From: Sipunculus nudus
Taxonomy: Eukaryota; Annelida; Sipuncula; Golfingiida; Sipunculidae
Direction: 5' to 3'
DNA: 64,000 nucleotides
Assembly: GCA_026874595.1 (NCBI GenBank)
Contig: CM049318.1
Location: 53,791,250-53,855,249 of the forward strand
In this document: piece after piece, positions 24,251 to 35,880 of the stretch
How the letters are laid out: the number at the start of each line of letters is the position of its first letter
Numbering within the stretch: the first letter of the stretch is position 1
Notes under the pieces: generated by a model
The model's database searches: none
What the model saw: only the letters and a program-made list of their open reading frames with translations
What the model was told of the DNA's origin: nothing
Program-made: the position numbers and the translations under genes

Positions 24251-27200
24251 TGATTATATGTATGCAGAGTAAGTCAGAAATCAAATAAACTCTATAGAAA
24301 AGGTAGGAGAAAAGCTGGCTTTAAATAAAAATTAAATGGATAAAGAAATGATATGCAGTCATCCTTTCATTGATGTGACTATAAAAATTACTATTTGTTT
24401 AAATTAAATTAAATACTCCAGTGTTCATAACCAAATTATTTTAATGGGAATGCCTCCCTCCTGGGTATATGCAGTCTCTTGAATCCCTATTTGTTGTTGT
24501 GTTTTTATTGAGAAATGGACTAAACTGTGCACTACAGGAGTATATAGTCACATGTATCCCTATAGGGGTGTAATATGCTCTGTCGCTTTCTTCCCTTTTC
24601 CCCCTGAAATAAGGATTTTAGTGACTGTGGTATATGTTAACCCTGTGTTGACATTCACAGTGTGTGCTTGTTTTGAAGGGAGTTGTGGAAGTATTTTCCT
24701 TTGTAATATGCCCTTGACTTTTACCCTCACCCCTAGGGTAGATGATCATAAAACCATATTGACTGTCTCTACTGGCAGTATATAAATTTATGCCCTCACA
24801 GAGACTGCCATAAAATGTGCTCAGCTGGACCATTTACCAAATGAACATACTGATACACAGCAAGTGCTGGAAGTTGCATTTGTAAAATTTATTGGTTCTG
24901 AGAGGACTAACAGGGCCATTAGGATGCCCCACTGTTTGGATGAAGCTGTCAGCAGTTAAATTTGTGTATATTAAATGTCTATGAGGCTACCAGTACACAT
25001 AGAAAAAAAAGTTTGCTGATAAACATATAAATTTATGGGTGGGTTATACATGCTGATGTAAAAGTCACAGCTGGAACTTTCATACCAATTCAGGACATGT
25101 AGCTGTTACTTGCCTCACATGAATTTTTTACTTGTCATCCCAAAAAACAGTGATTGCAGCCATAAACACAAAATATCATTTTTTTCACATGATTATATTA
25201 CCACAATAAACATATGTTCTTATTTTTGTTTGTTAATAATATTTATTTTTAGCATTTGCACATATAAACTTGCAGCTAATCTAATTTTTAGGTATAACAA
25301 TATGGTTTCATATTTCATCAGGGGCTAAACATAATACCACAGTCAAATAAGGGTTACTTGTAAACTAACATAAACTTTTCATGATTATCTGAAATATCCA
25401 TTTTAAATTTCTTTTAATAAGAATATTTGTATGGAGTTGGGACTTCGAAATGACTGAAACTCGAAGGTGACATGGAAGCAAACCTCAAGGATTCAGACGT
25501 GGACTTAACTGCACTCAATGCGATGCATGTATCCAGGATTATGGATACTGCCGCATAAAAGGGTCCAAGTAACTGGAAAAAGTAAATCCCTTGATGGGAA
25601 AAAAATCACGTAAAATCAAATATTGCGTTTCTGACAGAAAAACTTAAGTTATCTGATGCAGATTAGCTCACCTCTTTATTTGAATGACCGAGAAATTTAG
25701 CTAAATATTGTGTTTAATCATGAATACAAGATTCATGTTTAAAACTGCGCAACCAGCTGCAGTTGATACATTGTAACAAGTTTACCCAGGCAGTTGCCGC
25801 CCCTTGTGACTGGGGGAACCCAGAGGAGACAATATTTGCCGCTTATCAACGCTTATAAGGACAACATTCTTCTAATTGACATTTAAAGTTGAAAACGTTG
25901 TCTAAGTGGTATGTTACATATGCTTTTCATTTCAATGATTTTTTTTAAATATTTTTGTGTCATGATCAATACGACACTTTCTGCAGAAATATCAGAATTT
26001 TATTGTCAAGTGGAATGTTTCCAGTTTTCTTATAGGATCTTCTATATGGAAACTACGGTAACTGTGGCCCAGACTGAGAAGTGCAGTCAGACTCTGATGG
26101 TGTGTAGTCTGTGGACCAATCTACATCACTGATTTCATTTATCACAGTGTATTTTAGGTGGCATGTGGCTTGATATCTCATTTTACATGTATGTTTAACT
26201 AGATGGGTTTTCTCTTCTTTATTGAGAAGTTTCCTGTTTCTTTTCTGTCGTTATATATATGTCATATTACTTCCTTGTAATCTTTCAATTATTGATTACT
26301 GCCACTTACAGAGTTAGTTCCTGACATGCTTGTTCTTTTTGTGGAAATTTCAATCAGTGTAACTGCAGAAAACACATCCTGTAGCTCAAATTTAGTATTC
26401 TGGTGCCACACCCCCCTGGGATACCACTTAGTCTCATCTGTCTGGAGATGAAGCCCTTAATATTCCTTACAAATTTCCCTCAACAGGACCAAATGTGACT
26501 TTTTCAAATTGTCTGTAGACTGTATGTAATTACTGAAGCCCCTCACGTCTGAAGTTTCAACTTTAGTACAGATGACACTGCTTGACACAAAGCTTGTTCT
26601 GTTTCTCACTGTGTCTGATGACTTGGGGGGGAAAAATTACAGTTGTTAACATATAATAAATGACAGAAATCTGTAAAAAAATGACTTTGAGAAGCTGCAT
26701 ATAAAATATTTCACTCTTCCAGCAGGACAGCCATCACAAGTAATGTATCGATTATCTTAAATAGGAATGCATGCTTTAAACCTATGTAAGTTTGAAATTT
26801 AAACCTGATTTATATATACACTTTTTAAACTATTTATTGCAAAGCAGCTGATTCTTCTTTTAAATCCTCCACATTGTGACATCAAGGATTCAAAAGAGCA
26901 TTTAAGGGAAACTTTTCTTCTGGTCTGGTTACCCTGTAACACTAATTAAATATTAATAGATCCCTGCTGTAAGTTCAAGATTAGTGCCCATTTGGGCTAT
27001 AGAATGATGATGCTTATAAAAGAAACATTTCCTAGTCCTGAGTTTGTTTCCATTTTGTATAGAAAGAAAAAGGAGATATTCTTCATTTTCAATATTAGTG
27101 ATTGGATGTTTGTTTTCTTTCATGCATTGTATCATTCTTGATTTATATAGAGATCCTGGTATGTTAACATAATGAAAAACTGATTGACTTTTCAGTGAAC

Positions 27201-27349
27201 AGTATCAAATTTATTTGTGTTTTGATATTGAGACTTAATATTTTGATTGTTTGAAACTTGTGTTTTCATTAGATGGATTAAATGAATTTACTCTTTTTTT
27301 GTATATATTTGGTTTAATCACAAGTATAATTTTTATATTTTAATTTCAG
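24251..27349. other. Non-coding stretch upstream of the formin-like gene
   Basis: No gene recognised. It may contain the promoter or a first non-coding exon of the formin-like gene, but I cannot place a start site. Confidence 0.4.
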
Positions 27350-27749
27350 GTCACTGTGCTGCTTTTTAGAGAGTGATGTGCCAGAGGTTTTAGTCTACAT
27401 AGTATATGACATCACCATGACCTGAAGCAGCGGGAAGCAGTTGCCATGCCAACAGATTCACATAGGGATAAACCCAAGGATTTAAACATACGCTGGAGTA
27501 CCAAGGTTGATATACCTCCATTGGATTATACTTAGAATCATTTTTACATTTAATTTAATAAAAAAAACCTGATGGATAACTATATTACCATATCACCATG
27601 TGGATAATAAAACAGTGATCAGTGGATATAATTATAAAAAATAGTGTATGTAGGTGAGCAAATCTACACTTGGGAGGAGTACTGTTGAGGAATTATCGCA
27701 GCAGGCTGGATCACTTTTATTATTTCATATGCCGAGAATAAGTACTAAA
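27350..27749 (+). other. FMNL: Probable 5'-UTR part of the first coding exon of the formin-like gene
   Basis: A good acceptor (TTTTAATTTCAG, AG at 27348-27349) precedes this stretch. The formin frame has a TAG at 27651-27653, so no coding sequence enters from upstream in that frame. It contains several upstream ATGs, including a minimal ATG-ACC-TGA at 27417-27425, which could damp translation. If the acceptor is real, the promoter and a non-coding exon lie further upstream. Confidence 0.45.
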
Positions 27750-27860
27750 ATGGGAGGGTCTCAAAGCAGAGACCCGGTCAGGACTCGACCGTCACAACAA
27801 ACTGTGCGTTTACCCATGCCAGGTCAGGATGAACTGGATAGAATGTTTAAACAAGTATTG
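27750..27860 (+). CDS. FMNL: Formin-like protein (FMNL/Frl family), coding exon 1
   Basis: Encodes 37 residues from MGGSQSRDP to DELDRMFKQVL and ends at a consensus donor (TTG/GTAAGT) in phase 0. FMNL proteins are diaphanous-related formins that nucleate and elongate actin filaments at the cell cortex, filopodia and lamellipodia under Cdc42/Rac control. Joined to the exon at 38758, the run LPMP..DEL...F..VL..M.LPPDKAR matches the known FMNL N terminus, whose human form is LPMPEPGELEERF. I chose the ATG at 27750 because it has A at -3 and G at +4, whereas the in-frame ATG at 27729 is in a poor context. It also gives Gly2 and Ser6, an N-myristoylation signal as in vertebrate FMNL1-3. The rest of the GBD/FH3, FH1 and FH2 domains lie beyond the window. 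Confidence 0.88.
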
Positions 27861-28148
27861 GTAAGTATCCTTAAACTTAAGTTTTAAATATCATATTAAA
27901 GCATTTATATGTTAGTAATAGGCTAAATTAATGATCAGTTATTATTGATGATCAGTCAGGTGGTGCCAAAGAATGTGATCATTGATCTTGCAGTACTTTA
28001 ATTGATTACAAAGCTTTTCAAATAACCCAGGCTTTTTGATGAGGATATGCATGCTTTCTTTAAATCATGTGCTGATCTTGAAAAGTGTGTTTACTGATAA
28101 CTGCATTCCCAAAGTCACAACAGGCACATTATATATGCTATAGAAGCA
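27861..28148 (+). other. Start of FMNL intron 1
   Basis: Intron 1 spans 27861-38757 (10.9 kb), GTAAGT to TTCCAG. No other feature in this part. Confidence 0.8.
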
Positions 28149-28157
28149 TATGAAGGT

Positions 28158-28856
28158 TACGCTCCCGAGGCAGCGGAAATCTTACGCTTCTAAAGAAGCA
28201 ACTGATTTTCACCCTGCCAGCTTGGACCATTTATGATATATTTAGACACCAGATGGCGGTTTGTTGTCCACTGAAATAAACGTGCATACGATGTGACAAG
28301 CAGCCAATCAGATGCCAATAAACAAACACTCGACAGGCATCCTGCCTCCGCCCATTGCCGCGCTTCAAGCGCCGTTTGATGAGTTTCTGGTTGAATTTAA
28401 ATTGCTCCCTCTGCATTCTCGCATCATCGACCGATTCGATTATGACATTATGACTGTGTTAGCGAAGCCATGTATCTGTTGTCTGCAGAACTGAAACCAG
28501 CCAGCGAGGTGTGCACGCAGCCTTTGTTGTTACGTTTCGTTTGAATTACAGCTCACCGGCCGAGCATCCTATGTGCCCAAGGCCGTAAGCAAACCACGTC
28601 AGGGGCAATTCTCTCTGAGCCTGTGGCCTGTTTAGACGGTTACGCTGGGGGATGAGCTGTCACTCAAAAAGAAATGAATTTGATTGGCTCCGTGTATTCC
28701 TCGCTTGGCTTTGTCTTCCAGCGCAAAGTTTCATCTGATAGGACAAAAATACAGTGCTCCCCTCTGGTGTTGCAAAGCAGGATACGAGGTCATAACAAAC
28801 AGCGCCTTACGATATAGGAAATAGCCCTATAGGTAAAGCGCTGTGTAAAGAGCGTA
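28158..28856 (+). mobile_element. Non-autonomous short-TIR element, copy 2 (9-bp target duplication)
   Basis: Ends TACGCTC...GAGCGTA, flanked by a perfect 9-bp duplication TATGAAGGT (28149-28157 and 28857-28865). It is a close relative of 15970-16639. Relative to that copy it has about 24 extra bases after GACAGGCATCC and a 5-base insertion near 28445. Both copies keep an open frame starting MPINKHSTGI, but the 5-base change breaks it, which argues against a protein product. It sits in FMNL intron 1. Confidence 0.9.
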
Positions 28857-28865
28857 TATGAAGGT

Positions 28866-31800
28866 CTGTATATCAGTTTAGACTTTGTAAAGGTCTTTAT
28901 ACAGTCAAAAATATCCTACTCTTAAACAAGTAATTCATTTCGATTATTGGTCAGTAGAGGGTACCTGATTTTACCAATGATTGATCATGAAATTACAACC
29001 AATTATGAACTAAGTTGCCAGTAAAAACTGATAATTTCCTTATGTTTGGATGGAATGGGGCTAAACACTTAAATATTTTTGTGCTAGTTAATATATATAT
29101 GTTTGGTTCAGATTAATAGAGGTTACAACTGCATAGATCTGTTAATTATTGTAGTGTTGAAACTAGAATCTGAGCTGTCATAGTAAGCAAATAAAAAGCA
29201 CCCATAATTAAATCTTTTAGAAGAACTTTTTTTAATGTAATCCTTCAAAATCTCCTGCCCCTTTCACCTTTAACTGAGCTAATATACCTCCTATATTATT
29301 ATGTAAATTATATCTTTAAAATGAAAGTACATAAACATATTAAGAATTTGGTCCAGGTTTAGCACATACCAGTATAACTAAAGGAATATGTAAGTTGTGG
29401 TTATGAATTATTTGTTAAGATCAAATTAAGGCGTTGTCTTCTCTGATATTAGTGGGTTATTGTTATTTTTTTTTGCATGGTACGTGTATTCATGCAAGTA
29501 TGGTGTAAAATTCATGCAAAACAAAAAGACTTGACATGTATATATATATACCCCGGTATATGTCTCTTCAGCACATTACTTGATGATAAGGTATCGCATG
29601 GTTTATCTTGTGGTTACTTGACATTGCCAAAGTCCACAGAGTCAAGTATTAACTTCCTTGTAGGAATATTTGTAGATATATATGCATGCAGGGGGGATTT
29701 CCAATGCTCAAGATATTCACAGCTTGTTAAGACTGCCATGGCTACCTGAAATATTATATGCACTTAATAGAACATATGGGCTTAACCACTAACCTTTTGT
29801 TTTACAAACCTCTTTGTTAGTGGATTAGGATATTTTGGGATCAGTTATTCTTTCTATCCCAAGAGATCTGCAAGAGCATCTTTAGTTGTGCTCTCAAAGT
29901 ATACCCCACAGTCCTGAGGGCTGAAAGCAGACTCCTTGTAGCCATAGAACTATCTATGTAGTTAGGATATCATTGAGTGGCACATTTTTGCTATAGCCAG
30001 TACAAGTGGAGTGTGTGCTGGCTGTACTTTTAAATAACTGTGGTACACATTTGAAAGGAATGAACAGTGCATAAATATAGCATGGATCATGGTTAAGTAA
30101 TGTTGTTTTCTTTGAGATTTATCTGTATTTAAGCAAATATGGACAACCACAGCATAAAAAGATTATGATATACAATACCACCCATAATAAATACCAGTAT
30201 TAAATATCCTGATATGACTATGACTATACTTATGTACACATATATGAACTGTGTACAACATGGGCTGGTGCATGTACTGGGGTTACCACTGAACAGATTA
30301 ATCAGAAGGAAAGTTCTAAGTTAAATCTCAGCACAGAGACTCAAGGTATCATGGTTGAATTTCAACAAAGCCTCAGAGATCATTTAGATAATCCTTCTAT
30401 AATTTGAAGATTTGGGTGTGGCAAAAAAAAGGTGATTCCACTTTAAACTTCTCTGATATATATTTGACAGGTTGCCACCAGACTCTGCAGATTGCTTCTC
30501 ACCTAGAAATTGTCCTCAGGGTGCTCTCATGTTGCATCCCTGAACCCTTATCAAACCCTGACAAGTTGCTGTCATTTTGTGTACACACTTAAATTCAGAT
30601 GTTACAGATCTCATGTTGAAATCATGGGTATACCAGTAATTAGTATTTTCTTATTTGTTTCTAGCCAAAACTGACCAGTATTTATAGAAAACCTGCAATA
30701 TTCAGAAGGCTAATCCTCTCAGTGTAATTAATAAAGAATTTATATCAATTGGTGAAGTCCTCTTTTTCTTATCTATATAGTGGACAATACCATCAAGAGA
30801 CAATGTATAAGACCTGTATCCCTTATAACATAAGATGAAAATACTCCAGGCTGGAGCTGGAGTGTGTCCCCGGGTTACACACAGTGAGCTCTTGAGGATA
30901 TAAGGGGCATTGACATTACCCTACCCCCCTTTGAATCTTCTCCCACCTGGTGCTGTGTAGCGGGATAATATATTACCCTGAGGTTCCTCTGTAAGCTTGC
31001 TACATGGCTGTAGTGCTGTTAGAGTATTTATGGTATGGGGAGCATCCCAGCTTCCCAGGTCTGCCCCAGATATCCAAACCTAGCACCAACTAGATACGTT
31101 TAACAAGGCATGCTGGTTCCCCAAATATTTCCCTCTTTGATACTGATAACTGTTTATCAGTGATAAGCTGGAGGTTGAAAACATTTGTGTAAGGAACAAT
31201 TGTTCCCAGTATACTGGCTTAAACTGGTTGGAACTAAATGAGCAAGGACTTAACAAATACCATTGACTGCCTATGAGTTTGAGTTAGCAAACATTTTCTT
31301 AGATTTCTGTTATTAATTTGTCATATTTTCTTTCATAATCCATTCATATTTGTATCATAAATAAGCCATGTATAAAAACTCCAAATCAGCTGGTAATGGT
31401 ACAACCTGCGAAGTAAAGAGCCTCTTGTCTCTGGTGACTCTGACGCCCATGGATTCTCCACATGAGATCTATCTATGAAGTTCTAGGATAGATCTCATGC
31501 ACACATTAATTTGAATGACACGCTTTCACGCCTTTTTGCCTAGGAAATGAAATAACAATAATTAAGACAATGGAGCAAATATAGAATATACATTGACAAC
31601 ATGTATTTCAAATGTAATTGTTATAAAGAATATGAACGCCTGTTTGTTTTTTAAATGAGGTAAACCTGGGGAATTTCATTGCGGCACGATATTGGTGACA
31701 TGGGGGTGTAAATGTACACAAACAAACACCACATGCCATGGTTTATTGCCACCCGGTTGAAATACATGCTTGGTAAATGGGATGGGATGATGTCAGGATC

Positions 31801-33254
31801 CAACTCTGAACATTTTGCCTCATCTTCGGGTTGTCTCGGGACAATTCAAATTCAGTCTAGAGATGTTCTGAGTGGTCTTAGTAAATGTGGTCCGACAGGT
31901 TTGCATACAGTGTTTGCTTCGAAGCCACTTAAGTAGCATCCCATATGCACAAGCAATTGCAGGGTCCTATCATTGCCTCAATAGATCTTGTCCCAGTGTG
32001 CAGGTTGCCTGATGCCTTGGTCTTTTTTAAAACTGTTGAAAGGTTGGCCCTTTAGGATGCATTCTGTGATTTGAAGGAACACTTGTTTCCATTTTTGTGC
32101 ATTTATAAAATATCCTTGAAATATACCCTGGTGTTATCAACCACAGATCATGATTATAAATAAAATAAAATTAATTCAATAATTGAATGGGCATGTTTGG
32201 GCAGTTTTCTCTAAATATCATCAAAAAGCGGATTAGAAAAAATGTTGGGACAATAAATACCTAGAAGGATGTGACTAATTTGTACTGAATAAGTAATATT
32301 AATTAAGGAGGAATGATTCATTTAAAGAAGGAAGTATGATTCATCTGGATCAAACCTGATTTATTAATCTGTGGTTGTCAGAGTATTTTTTATATCGCTT
32401 TATTCATTTACTGACTTAATATTTTATTACATGTAATTATATAACTTTTAATAATCAACAATCATTATTGATACTGGGAGTAATCTTGCATTGTTTTCTC
32501 AGAAATATGTGCACAACTTTTTCATGATAGATGATCAACATTTTATATATTTATTGCTTCCTTGAACTTGAAAAATCTCTCCACCTTGGCTAAGATTCGA
32601 ACTTGAAATCTTCTGGATAGACCTGTTCGCTAACCATGAGCCACAGGAGCTGGTTAGATAATAAAAGTGGTTCACAAAGACACAAGCATTTGCTTGAAGA
32701 CAGTCTGTATTTCTAGCTGTCCCAAAGCAGGCAAACATATCCTAGCATTGAACGTTCCAAATAAAAACATATACATATATACATGTACAAGCTGGGCTTG
32801 CTTGGTTTATCCTAGAAATTTAATATTTCAATATTTTTATGATTTTGTGCTTAATCATATAACTTATTAAAGTTATCCTTGAAGTTGAACATATTTTGTT
32901 TTGATGTTTAATATATTTATAGTCATCCCTAGTCAAAAGCTTTTTGCTTCATATCAACTGTGTGAATCTAAATACAGTTTTAATTTGTTATGTACATTGA
33001 CTCTTCTAAGCCGTAAATGGACGACTACTGAGACGCTGACTTCAGTAAGATCAAATGCACCTTAACATACAGTGGTCAGATGATCAATCGAATTATTCCT
33101 GACCTTATCACAAGGGCCCTTACAGGACCATTATATGCTGACTGGCTCTTATCTCTCTCCATATGTCTTCTTGACTTATTCATTGAGATCTCACCTGCAG
33201 TGGAAACAATAAATTATAATAGGCACCATGTGTAGCCATATCCAATAGATAAGT
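28866..33254 (+). other. FMNL intron 1, no other gene seen
   Basis: AT-rich. A 13-bp-arm hairpin (CATGAGATCTATC at 31461-31473, GATAGATCTCATG at 31487-31499) is the only clear structure. Confidence 0.5.
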
Positions 33255-33269
33255 ATAATTGTAGAATCT

Positions 33270-33686
33270 ACCGGCTTCTGCGGCTCAGGGGTAGAGCGCA
33301 GGACTCAAAGCCAGGAGATCGTGAGTTGAACCTCAGCCGAGGCGGTGAAGTTTTTAACGGTCGGCCCCCACCCAGGGTGAGCGCTCTGCAGGCTTAATGG
33401 GAAGGTCGTGCCCAACGGCCGTGTTTCACTCACAAACGAGTGCGCATTTCAGGGGTCTTTGGTGGTATATTACGAACCCAGGGATCGCAGGTGCAGTTGT
33501 CACTGGGCCTGGTTAACGCCAGGATATCAAATGAGAGGAAGCGTGTGATACTGCCCTGTCACGTAGTCCGAAACTGGAATGGAAATCTGCAGATGTACAT
33601 ATAATTAGTTAAGCCAGCATTAAAAATGGAGGCGGTTACCTCCAACAACAAAAAATATTTAAAAAAAAAATAATAATAAAAAAATA
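33270..33686 (+). mobile_element. tRNA-derived SINE with 15-bp target duplication
   Basis: The 5' part is tRNA-like. A box A-like CGGCTCAGGGGTAGAGCG lies near 33281 and a box B-like GAGTTGAACCTC at 33323-33334, about 30-45 bases apart as in a polymerase III internal promoter. A tRNA-unrelated body of about 300 bases follows, with a tail of A and TAA runs. ATAATTGTAGAATCT occurs on both sides (33255-33269 and 33687-33701), a perfect 15-bp duplication typical of LINE-mediated insertion. The element lies sense within FMNL intron 1. Confidence 0.92.
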
Positions 33687-33701
33687 ATAATTGTAGAATC
33701 T

Positions 33702-34430
33702 GCCCCTTAGACTGGTCACATGTACAATTATAATTCCAGAATGCATCAGAATGGAAGCATGCCACTTGAAAGCACATTAACACTATAGCACCAAATCATA
33801 ACATCATAAACAGACATCTCTCATGTCAAATTGGTCTCCTGCCAAGTCCAATATTTACAGGAACCCTGCTGGACTCAATCTGAGCAGGGAGCCAGTCTGT
33901 GATTGAGTTTGGTTTTCCCCTGGATGGTCCGGATCTGGTTTCCGTGGCTGTAAGGGATCCCCATGTGATGAGGTGATGGTCCCACATCCTTCTCAGTGCC
34001 GCAAAAAACTGATACCACAACAATCAGGCCACCTCCAAACTCAGGGTGAAATGCTGGCACTGCAAATATTTTGAACATATAAATATACTTTTTCAAGAAA
34101 GTCTAAATTGCATGTTTTTGTCAGTATTTTCAAAAAAGTCTGTTATTTGTTTTTCTTTAGATGTTTATAACTGATTTAAATTTACACTTTGAATCATTTC
34201 AGTGTTAAAATAAGTTTTTGTGAGTTTGGTGAATTATATAAATCATGATTTAATGATCAAATATATTCAGGTGGGTTGAATAATCATTTATCTTTTTTAA
34301 TTCCAATTTCACAGATATTTGAAAATTGTTGCCAAACTGATTATTAATTAATCAAAGATTGGTTTGATCAAACTGATGATTGATTATATCATAGGAACCA
34401 ACGAGCACCACTAGTGTACTACTACTATTT
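33702..34430 (+). other. FMNL intron 1, unassigned
   Basis: Nothing recognised. Confidence 0.45.
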
Positions 34431-35880
34431 TTAGCTCAGCTGACTATAAGTCATCTGAGCTATAGTCGTGGTCTATTGTCCGTCGTCCGTCCGTCTGTCC
34501 GTCCGTCCGTCCGTCCGTCCGTAGATGTGGCACGTTTTGAAACCGTAAGACCTAGGAATCCAAAATTTGGCATAATGTTAGATGTCCCCAAGATCTCCTA
34601 CCAAGCCGAAAACTGGGTCTTTGCAACTTCGTTCCTTTGAGAAATTAAGGAAAAACCTCAATTTTTTATTAAAAACCTATTTTCACACTTCAGGACTGCC
34701 TAATATCAAAACCACTCATCTGTTTTTCCTCATATTTACCATAAATATTTCTCTATATAGTTCCTATGTACATGCCAGAAATTATGTCTGTATTATTTAA
34801 TTTAAAAAAGTTATGGGCCCAAACATAATGCATTTTGTAAAAAATCAGGAAAGATATTTGATCACTTAACACAAAAAATGTTAAAGCTATCGACCTTTTT
34901 TCCAGTAATATAACTTTAATTAATCAAAATTAAATTGTATACCCAAAATTAGATGAAAATCTTTTAAATTTTTTAAAATATTAATAAAAATAAAAAATTT
35001 GTACCTTAAATTTTGCCCAACTTTGACCATGGCACGTTTTTTTCCTGTAAGTACTGTGGATTTAATTTTCACAGCATGTTTTTGTTAGCATTTCAACTGT
35101 TAACACCAAAAATTTGAAACCAGTTGATCAAAAACTGTAGATTTTAATAAGTTTTCAAGCACCATGTAACATATTGTTTACATCAAGCTAGTGTTATGCA
35201 GTTTGCAAGAGCTCAGCTCCCCAGCTTCAGCTCTTAGTTCCTTAAATTCTGCATACAGTTAGATGTCTCCAAAATCCCCTACCATGCCAAGAATTTGGTC
35301 ACAAGGACTTAATACCTTCGAGATATTAATGAAAAACTTCATTTTTCCATTAAAAACCCATTGTTACACTTCAAGACTGCCTAATATCAAAACCACTGAT
35401 CTGACTTTAATCATAAATAATATACATATTTTTCATTCTCTATGCACATGCCAGAATGATGTCAGTATTGCGTAATTGTTTTAAGTTATGGGCCCAAACA
35501 TAATGCACTTTGTAAAAAATCAAGAAATATATTTACTCTCTTAACAAGGGCATTGCTGAAGCTAGAGATTTTTTTGTCAGGGATGTAACATTATTTAATC
35601 AAGATTCAATTGAATAACCAAAATTAGTTCTGAATTTTTTCAAATTTTATAAGTTATTAGTATAAATATAAAATTAGTACCTTAAATTTTGCCCAACTGT
35701 GACCATGGCACATTTGTGTCCTGTGAGCACTGTTAATATAATTTTCATATCATGCACACATTAGGATATCAGCTTTTTAGTTTAGAAAGCTGAAAGAAAT
35801 TGGCCAAAAATTGTAGCTTTTATTAATGTTTTTTATGAGACCCTGTCAGACTTTGGCTCTCTCCAGCCCCTCTTGAGTCA
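34431..35880 (+). repeat. AGCTCAGCTGACT-head repeat, copy C, with a duplicated body
   Basis: Head TTTTTAGCTCAGCTGACTAT and (TCCG)n at about 34480-34522, then a body matching copy A. The body is present twice, offset about 675 bases: AAGTTATGGGCCCAAACATA at 34808 and 35483, TTAGATGTC.CCAA near 34579 and 35260, and CTGCCTAATATCAAAACCAC in each. The two halves have diverged. Confidence 0.85.

Noticed and set aside
27654-27749. Longer formin start (GTG at 27654 or ATG at 27729)
   Set aside because: 27654 is GTG, and the ATG at 27729 has a poor context. The ATG at 27750 has a strong context and gives the family's MG...S start.
33281-33345. A functional tRNA gene
   Set aside because: The tRNA-like part is degenerate, is fused to a long body with an A-rich tail, and is bounded by a 15-bp duplication, so it is a SINE.
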